From Rhizodiscina lignyota (taxonomy: Eukaryota; Ascomycota; Dothideomycetes; Aulographales; Rhizodiscinaceae): DNA of 64,000 bases. This document shows positions 21,400-33,473 of this stretch, one piece after another; within the stretch, counting starts at the first letter, position 1; the number at the start of each line of letters is the position of its first letter. The DNA lies in contig ML978123.1 in the NCBI GenBank assembly GCA_010015805.1, positions 2,046,001 to 2,110,000 of the forward strand, in the 5' to 3' direction. The notes under the pieces are model-generated. The model was not told the DNA's origin. It searched no databases and was given only the letters and a program-made list of their open reading frames with translations. Made by a program: the position numbers and the translations under genes.

Positions 21400-23830
21400 A
21401 TGGCAAATATCAGAAATCATTTCTCAAATCAAAATCCGATTCCTTCTTCATCCCCCGCATTCGCAACTCCCGTACACCCTATTCGCTCCCGAGACATAGC
21501 GCCAGTACCAGCACCGCAACTGAAGCCCACGATATTGCCTATACTACTTCCTCCCGCTGTTCTTAGACCTCATGCATTCAGAACCCTCACGAACAAGTAC
21601 AATCTCAATTTCAGGCCCTCCGCACTTGGTGCTCTTGCTACATTTATCGGTCGCCATTGTGGCTCTGGATGGCGAGAGGCAGGGCTTGCGGAAGGCGTCT
21701 TTGAAGAGGTAGCGCGTAGCTGGAAGAGACTGTATGGAGAGGCGATCATAGATGGAGACGGTGAGAACCTCAAGAACATCCTCAAGAGCCTGGAGACATG
21801 CATGGTTGGAGGGAAGATTGTTCAAGGCAAATCTTCATTGAGCCGCCAGAGTAGCTTTGCATTGAACGGAGTCGATTCACAGGGTTCTCAAGTGGACGCA
21901 CCACAGAGGCCAGCTCTGCAAAGTGAGACGAGCTTTGGCATTTCTGCTCTCAATGTAAACGACGAAGAGGACGAAGATGCGCTGAGAGATCCCCGCGATT
22001 GGATCAAGCTTGTGGACGCGTATTCGCAACCGAGATTGGTGTATAACGCAACAAAGAAGCATTTCGAAAGGTACGTACAGATACAGGACGATCTAGCCCA
22101 CTGGAATTATTGCATGGTTAACAGCTAGTAGAAGCACATCCAAGCCATCCTTATTTCCACCTCCTTCTGCAAAGACGGAGCTCTTCCGGCAGAGGTACTA
22201 CCTTGTGCACCAGCGCATTCTGCGCAACGATTCATTCCAACCACCTTCATTCTCTGGAGCTTCCAATGGACCATCGTCATACAATAACAAGATCACCTCA
22301 ATTGCAAACCTTCTTGGTCGACGTGGATCATCGCATCTACTTCTTGGCCTCCTGACAGTTCTACCAACGGGCCAGTTAGCTCTCACTGATCTCACTGGTG
22401 CAATCGTACTCGATCTGCAGCATGCTCGGCCTATACCGGCAGACTCAGCCTATTTCACACCTGGAATGATCATTCTCGTTGACGGTGTCTATGAAGAAGA
22501 ATACAGCGACACTGGTGCAGCTTCCTTGAGCAACGATGGAGGCATTGGTGGGACCATTGGAGGTAAATTCATCGCAAGTGTAGTCGGCCATCCGCCGTGC
22601 GAAAGACGGGCAGCTACACTGGGCATCGCTGAAACGAATCCGGTTAAGAACGAATCTGGAGGGAACACATCCACAGGCCCAGCCTTTGGATGGACAGATT
22701 TCCTCGGTCTCGGCTCTGAGCGAGCAATAGGGCAACGGATGAGGAGACTCGAATCACGCTTATTGGGATCAACAGGATCCCATGCCGGCAATGGCAAGGT
22801 GGTAATAGCGGCAGAGGTAAACCTTGACACACCTGCAACGCTTTCCGCTTTGAGAACGATGCTGGACTCTTACTCAAGGCAACCTGTGTCAGAATTCCCC
22901 ATGTCCATCGTACTCATGGGGAACTTCGTTACACACGCAGCTCTTTCTGGAGCTCCAGGTAGTGACTCGATTGAGTATAAAGAAGCGTTCAATAGCCTCG
23001 CTGCAGTACTGTCAGACTTTCCGGAGCTGATAGCGCGGACCACGCTTGTTCTTGTGCCTGGGGATAATGATCCATGGCCTTCCGCCTTCTCAGCCGGCGC
23101 AGCGTCACCAATCCCGAGAAAGGGAATACCACAGCACTTCACTAACAGACTTACAAACGTGATGAGAGAGGCAAATGACCACGTTGGAGGAAGAGGGAAG
23201 AGAAAAGAAGGTTGTGTGGAGTGGTCGAGTAACCCTGGAAGACTTTGCTGGTTTGGCGGGACTGGAGAGATGATGCTTTGGCGTGATGATACGATAGGCA
23301 GGATGCGAAGAATGGCCGTCAAATTCAAAACAGAAAAGGAGCGCCCAGAAAACGAGGATGAAATGATGGAAGGAGACGCAGATGTCCAAGCTACACCGTC
23401 GCAAGCTGTCCACGACGGGGATGAGCCTCCAGCCGAAGAAGGGACTCAACCTATGGACGTGGACGGCGGCGTGAAAGACCTAAATGTTGACTCTGATTTG
23501 GCAACCGCACGACGTCTGACGAAGACATTGCTGGACCAAGCGCATCTTTCACCGTTTCCGCTATCTGCAAGACCTGTCCACTGGGCTTATGCCAACGTCT
23601 TGCATCTCTATCCGCTGCCTACCGCGCTGGTGCTCGCAGATGCAGAAGCCCCCGCTTTCACCCTCAATTATACGGGCTGCTGTGTCATGAATCCGGGTCG
23701 TATTGTGGAAGGCAGAAGAGGTGAGAAGGCGAGATGGGTTGAATATGATGTGATGAAGAGAAAGGCAGTTGTGAAAATTCAGGAACCAGAGTCCAGGAAA
23801 AAGGCGTTTAGCAGAGTAGAGGAGACATGA
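21400..23830 (+). CDS. DPB2: DNA polymerase epsilon subunit B (Dpb2)
   Basis: Exons 21400-22070 and 22129-23830 give 790 residues from MANIRNHFSNQNPIP. The first part (about 45-115) is the N-terminal helical domain (PHAFRTLTNKYNLNFRPSAL). The C-terminal half is an OB fold plus an inactive calcineurin-like phosphoesterase domain, with IVLMGNFVTHAALSG, LVLVPGDNDPW and the closing LNYTGCCVMNPGRIVEG. The splice acceptor chosen (CTAG, giving ERSRSTSKPS) is the one that keeps the frame; the first AG two codons earlier would give an immediate stop. Dpb2 links Pol epsilon to the CMG helicase at leading-strand forks and is essential in yeast. An acidic, poorly conserved insert at about 640-690 (DEMMEGDADV) is usual for fungi. 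Confidence 0.93.
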
Positions 23831-25194
23831 TGTGATGAAGATCCATGGTATTAGATATTTACGATAGTAAGGCTTGCACAGCGGAGACATAACATTTTGA
23901 ATCTACATGACAATATGACGACTGCAAGTTAGCTCGAAATCAGGCCACGAGAATACGATATCTCCAATCTCTTTCCGTCTTGTGCATCAAGGTTTGATCC
24001 GTCGATGCGGAGGCGTCAACGGGATGAGCGGCACAAAAAGAGAGGCAATAGTGTGCTTTGTCAACGTTTAGCAACATCCAGACATCTTTTCCTTCATACG
24101 GGTGATTAATTGAAAGATCAACTGACATTTAATTAACTGGTACCGAATTGATACAAGCTCGATCCCCAACACCTGTCAAGGTTCCAGGCCCTCAACGTAT
24201 ACGAAGAGGGCAAAATGACAGGATCGTCCGCGCATGTAGAGCTATCTGCAGAATCTGTTTCGTCTATGCAAGCCTATTAGCATGAGCAAGAAGCTGTACA
24301 GACCATCTCTCCAAGCTCTTCTGAGTCTCAACAGTCAAGGTTCAAGGAGGCACAGCATCGTGAAAAGGCGAAAGAGGCATTCCCAAAGTCCACGTTGTAT
24401 GCAGGCAGAAAATCTTTTCCATCATGCGCTTCAGGCATGCGTCTTTTATTATCAAATGATAGAGCGGTATTACGAGACGAATCGTCATCATCCACCACGA
24501 GACGAACACGCCTGATGCGCCATGCCCTTTCGAGGTTAGTCAGGAACCGTTCTTTGCCGATGCGAAGCGAATTGAAAATCTGGGGAACGCCGGAAAATGA
24601 AATGTTGAGGAACCCACTCACGTCTCTTTTAAAGGCAGCTTGCACCGTCTGTTCCTTTGATACATCTGTACTGCTTACTACAGCACGCTTGAGCCTCAAT
24701 TTCTTGCTTCCAATAAACCAAATCTGCACCGCCACAACCCCTGAACCAAACTTGGAATGCCATCGTGTGGTACGTCATTCTCAGCTGGAGGCTTGAGCAC
24801 CGATAAGAGTCTTACCTCGTTCACAGTATCCCTGCTCTCAGCGTGTCTCATCCCTTGAACAGTTGAACCGGAACGTTTAAGACGCCATAAATATCCATAA
24901 GGCCTTTTAACGCTCAATTGTAGAAGTGTAAAGCGTCAGGAATCGTTTTCCTAGAGAAAGAAACTCGACCGCCTTCACTGGAGACAAGAAGTATGTGTCA
25001 AAGGAATTGCATCCGTTGGTTTCAAAAAATGCCTCATAATTGACCATCGTCTGACGTTCTACACTTTAGACTCCTCTTCCCTCGATACAATCCTCGAATC
25101 GTAAAAGAAACACTCGCTACACCTAGACAAAGAGCCTCCCGTATTTCCATCGATTTCCATCCCTCACGATCAAGTTGAGTCCCAGACAGCCACC
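23831..25194. other. 1.36-kb intergenic region upstream of GDH2
   Basis: Several open frames of 60-135 codons overlap on both strands without a recognisable family. Most of the region is likely 3' flank of DPB2 and promoter of GDH2. The leader before 25195 ends in a good translation context, GCCACCATGG. Confidence 0.45.
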
Positions 25195-28100
25195 ATGGCG
25201 ACGCCAGTGCCCAATGGCATACACAACAAAATCTTGGACAATGTTGTTCGGACTCCAGGACGTGTGCCGTCCCCCCAACCAACACACCTGAGTGTTCCGG
25301 GAGCAAGCCATCACAACCATTCCCAAATACTGCACGAGAAAGGGTCTGGCTATGTTGCGCCGAAGTTCGAGGGCAAGGAGCGACAGATGGAGGAGGTCAT
25401 GGATCAGCTGGAAGACAAAGGGTTTATTCCACCGGATTTCGTGGAAACGGAGACCAAGTGGTTCTATGAACAACTTGGCATTGACGACATGTACTTTCAG
25501 ACAGAATCAGTGGAGGCCCTGGTCAACCATATTCTCTCTCTATATGCTGCAAAAGTGGCAGCTTACGCTAGAGACGACAAGCGCCTGGAGATTCGATTAG
25601 ATAAAGAGGCGGCTGACCATGCGGTTTATATCGACACAAGCAAGCCTGGAATATCTGTCATGGACGGTCCACAGTACGAACAACGCATAGATGAAAAGTA
25701 CCTGAGCGTCAAACTAGAAGATGCATCGCCATGTTATCGCGTTGAATCATTTCGATCCTCGAGTCCACTCCCGGGAGGCACAGAGCAACAGTTGCGCTGC
25801 TATTTCGTCTATCAGTGCGAGTTTGCGAATCCGAACGTGACTCCGAATGAGTCGGATATCACCAAGATTGGCGAGAAGCGCTGGCTGCAAAAGGCTACGA
25901 AGAATACCAAAGAAATCTACCAGGAGCTCATGAACAAGGCAATTGGCCGCTCCGGACCCGTTATTGAGTATCTCGATGTAGAGAGCTCACGAGAGAAGCG
26001 CTTGATCGTTGCGTACAAACGCGGTTCTGCACTTGGCCTCTTCAGTGCCCTCAGTGATCTCTACCATTACTATGGCCTCACCTCATCCAGGAAATATGTG
26101 GAACAGTTTTCGAATGGGTTCTCCGTCATGTCTCTCTATCTTCGACCAGCGACTGGCACAGACGGCATCTCAAGATTCCCAGCAATCGAAGCAAGCATTC
26201 ACCAAATCATCAAAGAGGTCTCTCTGCTCTATTGCATTCCGCAAAACAAGTTCCAGGCGCACTTCGCCTCCGGAAGACTGAGCTTGCAAGAGACAATTTA
26301 CGCTCATTGTGTATGGGTGTTTGTCGGCCACTTCATGAACAGACTTGGCTCAGAATATCATGCTCTGGAGTCTCAATTGGATACGAGTAATACGGTACAC
26401 GCGGAGTTGCTCTCGAAGCTCAAGCGCCGATTACGTACGGAAACTTTCACCGCCGACTACATCCTTGAGATCATCAACCAGTATCCTGACCTCATTCATT
26501 CTCTCTACCTTGCCTTCGCGAACACGCATTACGTGCAGGCGCGCGGCGAACAAGATGATTTCATCCCCACTCTGAGTTACCTGCGACTACAGGTCGACAA
26601 AGTGCCTGATGACGAACAACTACGGGAAATGATATCCACAGCAGCGATCAACGAGCACCACGAGATGGTAATGACAGCTTTCAGAGTGTTCAACGGTGCT
26701 ACCCTCAAGACGAATTTTTATACGCCAACCAAGGTAGCACTCAGCTTCAGGCTGGATCCGAGCTTCCTGCCAGAAGCAGAGTATCCGCAGCCGCTGTACG
26801 GCATGTTCTTGGTCATTAGCTCCGAATTCCGTGGTTTCCATCTCCGATTCCGCGATATTGCTCGTGGAGGCATTCGCATTGTCAAATCGAGAAGCAGGGA
26901 GGCCTACTCGATCAATGCGCGATCTCTCTTCGATGAAAACTACAACCTTGCCAACACTCAGCAGAGAAAGAACAAAGATATTCCAGAAGGGGGCTCGAAA
27001 GGTGTCGTGCTTCTTGACTATCCCCACCAGAACAAGGCAAGGGAGTCATTTGAGAAGTACATCGACTCCATCTTGGACTTGTTACTTCCACCAACCAGTC
27101 CCGGAATAAAGGACCCAATTGTGGATCTCTATGGGAAGCCGGAAATCCTGTTCATGGGACCTGATGAGAATACTGCGGACCTGGTTGATTGGGCCACCGA
27201 GCATGCTCGAGCTAGAGGAGCAACATGGTGGAAGTCTTTCTTCACCGGAAAGAGCCCTAAGCTCGGCGGTATTCCTCACGATCAATATGGCATGACAACG
27301 CTGTCGGTTCGTGAGTACGTGACAGGTATCTACCGCAAGCTCGAACTTGATCCAAGCAAAGTCCGTAAACTGCAAACCGGCGGTCCGGACGGTGATCTTG
27401 GTTCGAACGAAATCTTGTTGGGCAACGAGCGATATTGTGCGATTGTGGATGGCTCTGGTGTACTCGTGGATCCGAATGGCCTCGATCGCCAGGAGCTGGT
27501 CCGACTGGCCAAGGAGCGGGCCATGATATCCAAGTTCGACATCAAGAAGCTATCTCAAGAGGGATATCGCGTCTTGGTTGAGGAGAACAACATCAAGCTA
27601 CCGGACGGCGAAGTGGTTCGTAATGGCACTACTTTCCGCAACACATTCCATTTGCGAAATGGATCAATGTACGATGTTTTCGTTCCTTGCGGTGGTCGAC
27701 CCGAGTCCATCGACTTGAGCACGGTGGGCAAACTCATCACGAACGGCAAATGCGTCATTCCCTACATCGTTGAGGGTGCCAATCTGTTCATTACGCAAGA
27801 TGCCAAACTCCGTTTGGAGAAAGCAGGCTGCATCGTGTACAAAGATGCGTCTGCAAACAAGGGCGGTGTCACTTCTTCCTCACTTGAGGTCCTTGCCTCT
27901 CTCTCGTTCGATGATGCTGGCTTCATCGAGAACATGTGTGTCCGTCATGATGGCACCATTCCAGCCTTCTACAACGAATATGTCAAGCAGGTCCAAGATG
28001 TGATCAAACGCAATGCGCGCTTAGAATTCGAAGCAATTTGGAGAGAGCACCAAGAGACGGGAACTCCCAGGAGCATTCTCAGTGACACGTTGAGTGTCGC

Positions 28101-28488
28101 GATTACAAAACTCGATGAAGAGTTACAAGAAACAGAGCTGTGGGATAATGGAGAGCTGAGGAGGAATGTACTGAGCGATGCGCTTCCGAATCTGCTGCTC
28201 GAGAAAATCGGACTGGATACGATCATGGAAAGGGTGAGTATCATCACTATGAGAGAGGTGGTGAAGTAATGCTTAATGCACAAACTAACTGCGAATAGGT
28301 GCCTGATAATTATCTCCGTGCCATCTTTGGTAGCTATCTTGCCAGCCGATTCGTATACGAGTATGGCATCTCAGCCAGCCAGTTTGCCTTCTTTGCATTG
28401 TATGTCTCCCCACTATTTCAACTCACATTCTTAATTTTGCTAATTAATTCGCAGTATGAACAAGCGCATGGTACAATTGAGGAAGTAG
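25195..28488 (+). CDS. GDH2: NAD-specific glutamate dehydrogenase (large type)
   Basis: Exons 25195-28233, 28299-28399 and 28455-28488 give 1057 residues, the length of fungal NAD-GDH (about 1050-1090). The start has an ideal context. The N-terminal part (1-430) is the regulatory region specific to this class. The catalytic part has RDIARGGIRIVKSRSREAYS at about 555 and GGSKGVVLLDYP near 600, followed by the Rossmann NAD-binding half (GGPDGDLGSNEIL, EGANLFITQDA, KDASANKGGVTSSSLEVLA). The enzyme oxidises glutamate to 2-oxoglutarate and ammonium, the catabolic direction, feeding carbon from amino acids into the TCA cycle. The last two introns (65 and 55 nt) lie near the 3' end; the final exon encodes only MNKRMVQLRK. 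It pairs functionally with the secreted glutaminase 2 kb downstream. Confidence 0.96.
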
Positions 28489-29077
28489 TGGAATGAGACT
28501 GGTTTATCGGGCGCAATGGTGGAAGGAAATGCCTCAGGCGTCGAGCTGCGGCAACGGTATACCTTTGCATGAGTCCAAGGGCGTTGGCTGGCAAATATCT
28601 GCCCTGATTGCACAAATATGAAAACCTGAAACAATAGCGCACGTTCTTCTCGTAAATTTGGCGCTTCCAGAGCTGGAACCGCTGACGTTGCATCGCTTTT
28701 CGCTGAGCCTGAGCTTGTGCCCGCCGCCATGCATGAGGACTTGCCCTTTTCCCGCGCCGCCAACCATCCAACTCACAACAAACTCCCAACCGCGCACCCA
28801 ACACCACGTCTATCTCGTGAAATACTTGCAAATCCACGGTCGCAAACGTCTACCGAAGGTGAGTCTGAGCTTGTTTTTATTTACCACGACTCGAGCACGG
28901 TCTAGACCGCTCCCAGCCTCCATCCTTCCACCCCTCACCTCATGCGCACCTTTCTTCTGTTGTCATCGCATCCACGACGCGCGTATTTCTCTTTATCGCA
29001 ACGTCTGACGCGGTCGCAAACCAGTATCCAACCTCTCTAAAGCTTCTAAACTCCCAATTTCAATCAATCTCACAAGA
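28489..29077. other. Intergenic region, pyrimidine-rich leader
   Basis: About 590 bp between tandem genes. A C/T-rich tract at 28.7-29.05 kb marks the probable leader of the next gene; a GTGAGT at 28860 could be the donor of a 5' UTR intron, not proven. Confidence 0.4.
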
Positions 29078-29597
29078 ATGGCGCGCGAAACTCGCTCCGC
29101 GACCGGCAACTCCAAACCGCGCGTGCTTGCGGCTCCCGACACTTCGCCTGAGGTGAAGCGCAAGGGCCCAGCGAAGAAGAAGTCGACTGCCACAGAGGCG
29201 GCGAACACGAGCAAGCCGCGCGCGAAGACTACGACCGGCAGGGTCACGAAGAAGGCTGCCGCGCCCAAGAAGGCACCGGCTAAGAAGGAGAGCACCGCAA
29301 AGAAGGTGAAGGATAAGGTGAATGGAGCTGTAGAGAAGGTCGAGGAGGAGGTCGAGAGCAAGCCAGCAAAGAAGGTATGTCTACTATCTCCACGTTTTAC
29401 TTATTGTTTTGGTGGCTCTGTCGCGATTGTAAACAATGGATTTCGCGACGACGCGAAGAATGGCGCGTATAGATACAAGATTTTGGAACCTCATCGTTTC
29501 CTACGCGCGTTCTTCATGAATCAGAGGCAAGAAGGCTAACAACATATCTTCTGGACAGGCTGCCCCCACCAAGAAGACGAAGGGTGAGAAGAAATAG
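29078..29597 (+). CDS. Small Lys/Ala/Pro-rich basic protein (histone H1 tail-like)
   Basis: Exons 29078-29374 and 29559-29597 give 111 residues from MARETRSATGNSKPRV. Lysine, alanine, threonine and proline make up most of it, with repeated KKAAAPKKAPAKK-like patches reminiscent of linker-histone tails or nucleolar proteins. There is no globular winged-helix domain, so it is not a histone H1. The intron is 184 nt with a GTATGT donor and a GGCTAAC branch-like site; the last exon adds AAPTKKTKGEKK. A nuclear DNA- or RNA-binding role is likely from charge alone. The only acidic patch is EKVEEEVESK near residue 90. No function is claimed. Confidence 0.7.
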
Positions 29598-30399
29598 AGG
29601 CCCTGATCACGGTAGCTCGTTGGCACTAGCTCTCACAACGCGTCATCAAGGCTTCCCATTCTCATACCTCACGCGGTCCGTCACCAGGCAATTCTTTCTG
29701 GATTAGGCTTGCAAACGTACACTCTTATCATTTCCTGAGATGATCAACCCTCACACCAACCCGGCTACGACTCGAATTCACCTTTTCTTTTGTCTGCTGA
29801 GCATTGTGGCCTCTGCTGCTGTTTCATTTGTTTAACGTCTGCGGTCTCCGGCACGTCTTATTCTCATATGCGCCGCGCTGGAATCCTGTCATGAGCTTTC
29901 ACTGCACTTTGCTGTATGGAATGGGTGCAGGAAGGGAACTGGGACAGGGATAAGGTACACAGGCGCGGTTTTGTACGATACCCGAGGGTTTCTTAATTCA
30001 TGCGGTTAGTCTAATGATCCTGTTGTCTACAACTGCGTATGTGACAAGCTATCTGCCCTGATTCTCGCTGTGAATCCCTCTCGCACGCTACTCGATCGAG
30101 TATCGGCCATTGACCCTCACAGAGTCGGGCTTCGTCTGTGTTGGAGTTTCCTCAGCCATGCCTTCGAATAAATCAGGCTTCTGGAATTGCATTGGTGCGA
30201 GATTGAGGTGACCAAGTACAAGGAGTTGCGAAAGTCTCGGAGCATGGTCGCCTTATCTAGTCACGATGTGATATGAGATCCATGTGGAAGGAATATTCGT
30301 CGGTACAAATATGCAGACTACTTAGAAATACAGAATTAGCACAGCTCTATTATTTTCAAGACATGCTTTACATCTCATATCTATACGAAAGGTATTTTC
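29598..30399. other. Convergent intergenic region
   Basis: About 800 bp of 3' flank between the basic-protein gene and the glutaminase gene. Nothing recognised. Confidence 0.5.
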
Positions 30400-32529
30400 T
30401 CATCTCTTCGTCTTCGCCGGACCCTCCTTCATCGCCCAGAGAGCATAGTGGCCACCAACAGTCGGTCTCGCTCTGAAGACGCCCTCGCCAACCTGCGGTC
30501 CGTCGACCCAATACCGATCCGAAAACGGTATGGTATTCATACCATTCGCCATGAACGCATGCAGATCATCTACAAACATCTGGGCCGTAGCATTCCCCGT
30601 CGGGGTACCCAAGCTCGCGGCTGCACACCACATTTGCCAGTCAGTCTTGCCCCACTGCGCGAGCTCCTCGATCGCCACTCCCGCCTGTGAGCGTACGGCC
30701 GGGTAGAATGCAGACTGCGCGTTGAAGGTGGATTGGTTGAAGACGTCAAGGCCGAGCAGCTTGTCGGGCATGATGTTGAACTGCATGTACCATGTCGTGT
30801 TGTCATAGACGATGTCGAAGTATGGCTGGTCTGTGGCGTTTGAGGTGAAGATGCCCGTGCCGATGGTGTTGATAGTAGAGGCGAATGAGCGGCCGAGGGA
30901 AGTATAGTTGGATTGGCCGGTCATCTTTCCGTATGCGGCGAGAGAAACGGCGGATTTGATGCCTAAGGAGGTCATGTTGGTGAAGCTACCCAATCCGTCT
31001 GTTGTGGAGAGTTGGTTGGTAGGGTAGAGACCGTTTGCAGCGATGTAATCTGCAAATTGCTTGAAGAGTGCTGAATATTTTGTTGTAAATGAAGTATCGC
31101 CCGTGGCAAGCTGGTACGCATAGCTTAGGATGAGTATGTTACCCGATTCTTCGATCGGCATATCTTCTTCGGCTCCATTGTCGTGACCTGTCGCATTCGG
31201 ATAGTTGGATCCAATGTCGTGAATCGCAAATTGCCTTGGCCAACGACCAGTTGCCATGTATGCCATATCAGGTTCGAGAAGCAAGCGAATATAATTTGGT
31301 GCAAGTGCGTACCAAAATGGAAGAGTTGGGAAGATAACATCAATGGTGTTAACGTTGCCATCGCTGGAGATTTCCTTCATGAACGCTAATGGAGTGGAAC
31401 TGTTCGTTGATTCTGCCGTAACGTCAACTCCGCCAAATATCTGGCGGAGGGAGAGAGCAAGAATATCAGAATAGTTGGATCCAGCAACTGATGCCCCAGT
31501 AGTTTGAATTGTGGAATCCAGACCATCAGATTCTTCGATCGCCGCGTCGTAATCATCCAAGAAGTGGTTCAGAGCATCGCTAGTTTCAGAAAACTCTGTT
31601 CGATAGAATCCGGTCTGAGCCTGGCCGAGGTAATTGATGGCGTTCTCACGGACAACACCGATGGCATATGTGACGCTCTTGCTTCCGCTGATCTGCCCCA
31701 AGTCGTGAGCAATTCCGGCCACGTCTCCTGCAGTCCAGCTTGACGCAGATGTTGGCAACGAGCCGTTCTTCTCGAACGAACCCCGTACACTATCTGGTGA
31801 ACCTGTTGCAACTGACAGCTTGCTGCCATTGACTGGACGAGATGCATACACAACATCAGCCCATAGAGCAATCTCATCCGCCGATTGCGAATAGGTCGCA
31901 GCGTTGTCCGCATTTAAAGTTAGAATTGACGTCGATCCAGCCACTGACCGAGTCGCGCTAGTGCTCGCATTCTGGCCCGTCCATGTCTCGTCAATGTCGG
32001 AGTAGATTTGAACATTCGGAGAACCGCTCGCTGCCGTCGCGGTGACAGTTAGGTAGGAAAATGGCAATGATTCCCGTACGTAGTTTGTCAAGGATACCGG
32101 AGAGAAGAAGTCCAATGTAAACTGCACGGAACCGGCACCGAGATTGAAGATGCTATGCGTCGAAGTGTACTCCGCAGAAACGACTGTAGCTGCAGAGGAA
32201 GAACTGCTCGATCCATGCACGCCAAACAGATCATAGGCGTGCCCATCTACTCGTACAATAATAGCCCAGTTTAGAGGATTGCCAAACCAGAATTCGGGCT
32301 GGCCGGAGGCTAGTTCAGCTATCTGGTTGCCTGGCATCCATGCTTCAAATTGGGTCAGTAAAATGTGATCACGGCCACTCACAGCACACGTACCTGACAG
32401 GTAAGGATTTCGGACAGCGAGAGGATAAGTGGGCGGGGCCACAGGCTTAAACGTTACTGAATTAACGAAGGTAAAGAAAGAAGAAATCAATATAGTCGCG
32501 ATGATGTTGAGCATCATGCTGATATTCAT
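30400..32529 (-). CDS. gtaA: Secreted glutaminase A (GtaA family, DUF4965/DUF5127/DUF1793)
   Basis: Exons 32529-32394 and 32342-30400 give 692 residues. The N-terminus MMLNIIATILISSFFTFVNS is a signal peptide; a second ATG four codons downstream would serve as well. The mature protein begins TFKPVAPPTYPLAVRNPYLS, the GtaA family lead, followed by AWMPGNQIAELASGQPEFWF after the intron. Later landmarks are DIGSNYPNATGHDNGAEEDM and PIEESGNILILSYAYQLATG (about 420-470) and a C-terminal helical toroid resembling glycosidases. Many N-glycosylation sequons agree with secretion. The enzyme hydrolyses glutamine to glutamate and ammonia outside the cell or at the wall. The 51-nt intron is a multiple of three with no stop, so its retention would add 17 residues (including CAVSGRDHILL) before AWMPG. 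Confidence 0.92.
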   Translation of the reverse strand: MNISMMLNIIATILISSFFTFVNSVTFKPVAPPTYPLAVRNPYLSGTCAVSGRDHILLTQFEAWMPGNQIAELASGQPEFWFGNPLNWAIIVRVDGHAYDLFGVHGSSSSSSAATVVSAEYTSTHSIFNLGAGSVQFTLDFFSPVSLTNYVRESLPFSYLTVTATAASGSPNVQIYSDIDETWTGQNASTSATRSVAGSTSILTLNADNAATYSQSADEIALWADVVYASRPVNGSKLSVATGSPDSVRGSFEKNGSLPTSASSWTAGDVAGIAHDLGQISGSKSVTYAIGVVRENAINYLGQAQTGFYRTEFSETSDALNHFLDDYDAAIEESDGLDSTIQTTGASVAGSNYSDILALSLRQIFGGVDVTAESTNSSTPLAFMKEISSDGNVNTIDVIFPTLPFWYALAPNYIRLLLEPDMAYMATGRWPRQFAIHDIGSNYPNATGHDNGAEEDMPIEESGNILILSYAYQLATGDTSFTTKYSALFKQFADYIAANGLYPTNQLSTTDGLGSFTNMTSLGIKSAVSLAAYGKMTGQSNYTSLGRSFASTINTIGTGIFTSNATDQPYFDIVYDNTTWYMQFNIMPDKLLGLDVFNQSTFNAQSAFYPAVRSQAGVAIEELAQWGKTDWQMWCAAASLGTPTGNATAQMFVDDLHAFMANGMNTIPFSDRYWVDGPQVGEGVFRARPTVGGHYALWAMKEGPAKTKR

Positions 32530-33473
32530 TTCCCCGAATGCACGGAAAATTCAGAAGTTGGATCTTCCACGCAAAGTTCAAACATGTCAGGAAAATAGAG
32601 AAAATGAAGATGAAAAAATCAGCCAACATCAGGAACGGAAATTTTGCAGTCTCATTATGCGCTGATGACAGTAGAAATCCCCCGTCCCCGCATCTTCGGT
32701 GCATGTTACATGGGAATTTGCTAACTTTAGCAACTGCTGGAGGATCTCCCAGGAACAAGATCTGCAGCACTACGCCACAGAAAGGAGGAGACCCATGGCA
32801 GGGCACTCCTCTCGCTTCTCATCCACGTAGTACACGAGCCCACAAATCCCGACGGCATCGTTGGCTTGTTGTATGGACCCTCAGGGCAGGATGGAAATGA
32901 AAGGGTGACTGCAGGCTTGATGGCGCCGTCTACGGGCCATTGCAGCGGCTTACAAGTCGAAGGACATATCCTAGGCGTCGGAGAATAAGGTACGTCATTC
33001 GGAGGAATTAGTGAGAAATAGAGCTCGAGAAACATTTCGAGCAGTTTTGCGCGAAACAAAGCATTTGCAAGGCTGGCCTGCATTTGCGCATGCTGGTGAT
33101 GACTCGGGCATCGCATTCCGGGTGAACTGCGGGTAAACTTTGCTGAGAGAGAACTCGGCCACGACTTCAGCTGCGCGCCTAAACCAAAATATATCCAGTG
33201 CACCGCTGGAGTTGCGCGACCACTGCAGAGAGGAGTTGAGGCCCGACTGGTTTGATCGCGCATCACAGTCGTTCTTTTCCTTTTCGCTCCCCCGTATGTC
33301 GTGATTCGACTTTTCCCCTCCTGGCTCTTCTCTCCTTCTTGTCCTTCCCTACTTAACGGCCTTTTGTGCTTCACTTGGATGCCATTGGATCAGATCTAGT
33401 GGCCTCCCAAGCGTTCTTGCTGCTTTTTTGAGATACCCATACCCTCTTCTTTTGCGAGACACCTTTCGCAATC
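32530..33473. other. Divergent promoter region, glutaminase / LSM12
   Basis: About 940 bp. A 215-codon frame on the minus strand (32727-33374) is open but reads as random sequence. The 33.3-33.47 kb stretch is T/C-rich, as expected for the LSM12 leader. Confidence 0.5.

Noticed and set aside
24696-24917. Minus-strand text VQIWFIGSKKLRLKR resembling a homeodomain recognition helix
   Set aside because: The key Asn after WF is Gly, helices 1 and 2 are absent, and all three minus frames stay open over part of the region, so it looks like chance.
32727-33374. 215-codon open frame between glutaminase and LSM12
   Set aside because: Composition is that of random GC-balanced DNA, no domain is visible, and it overlaps the expected promoters of both neighbours.
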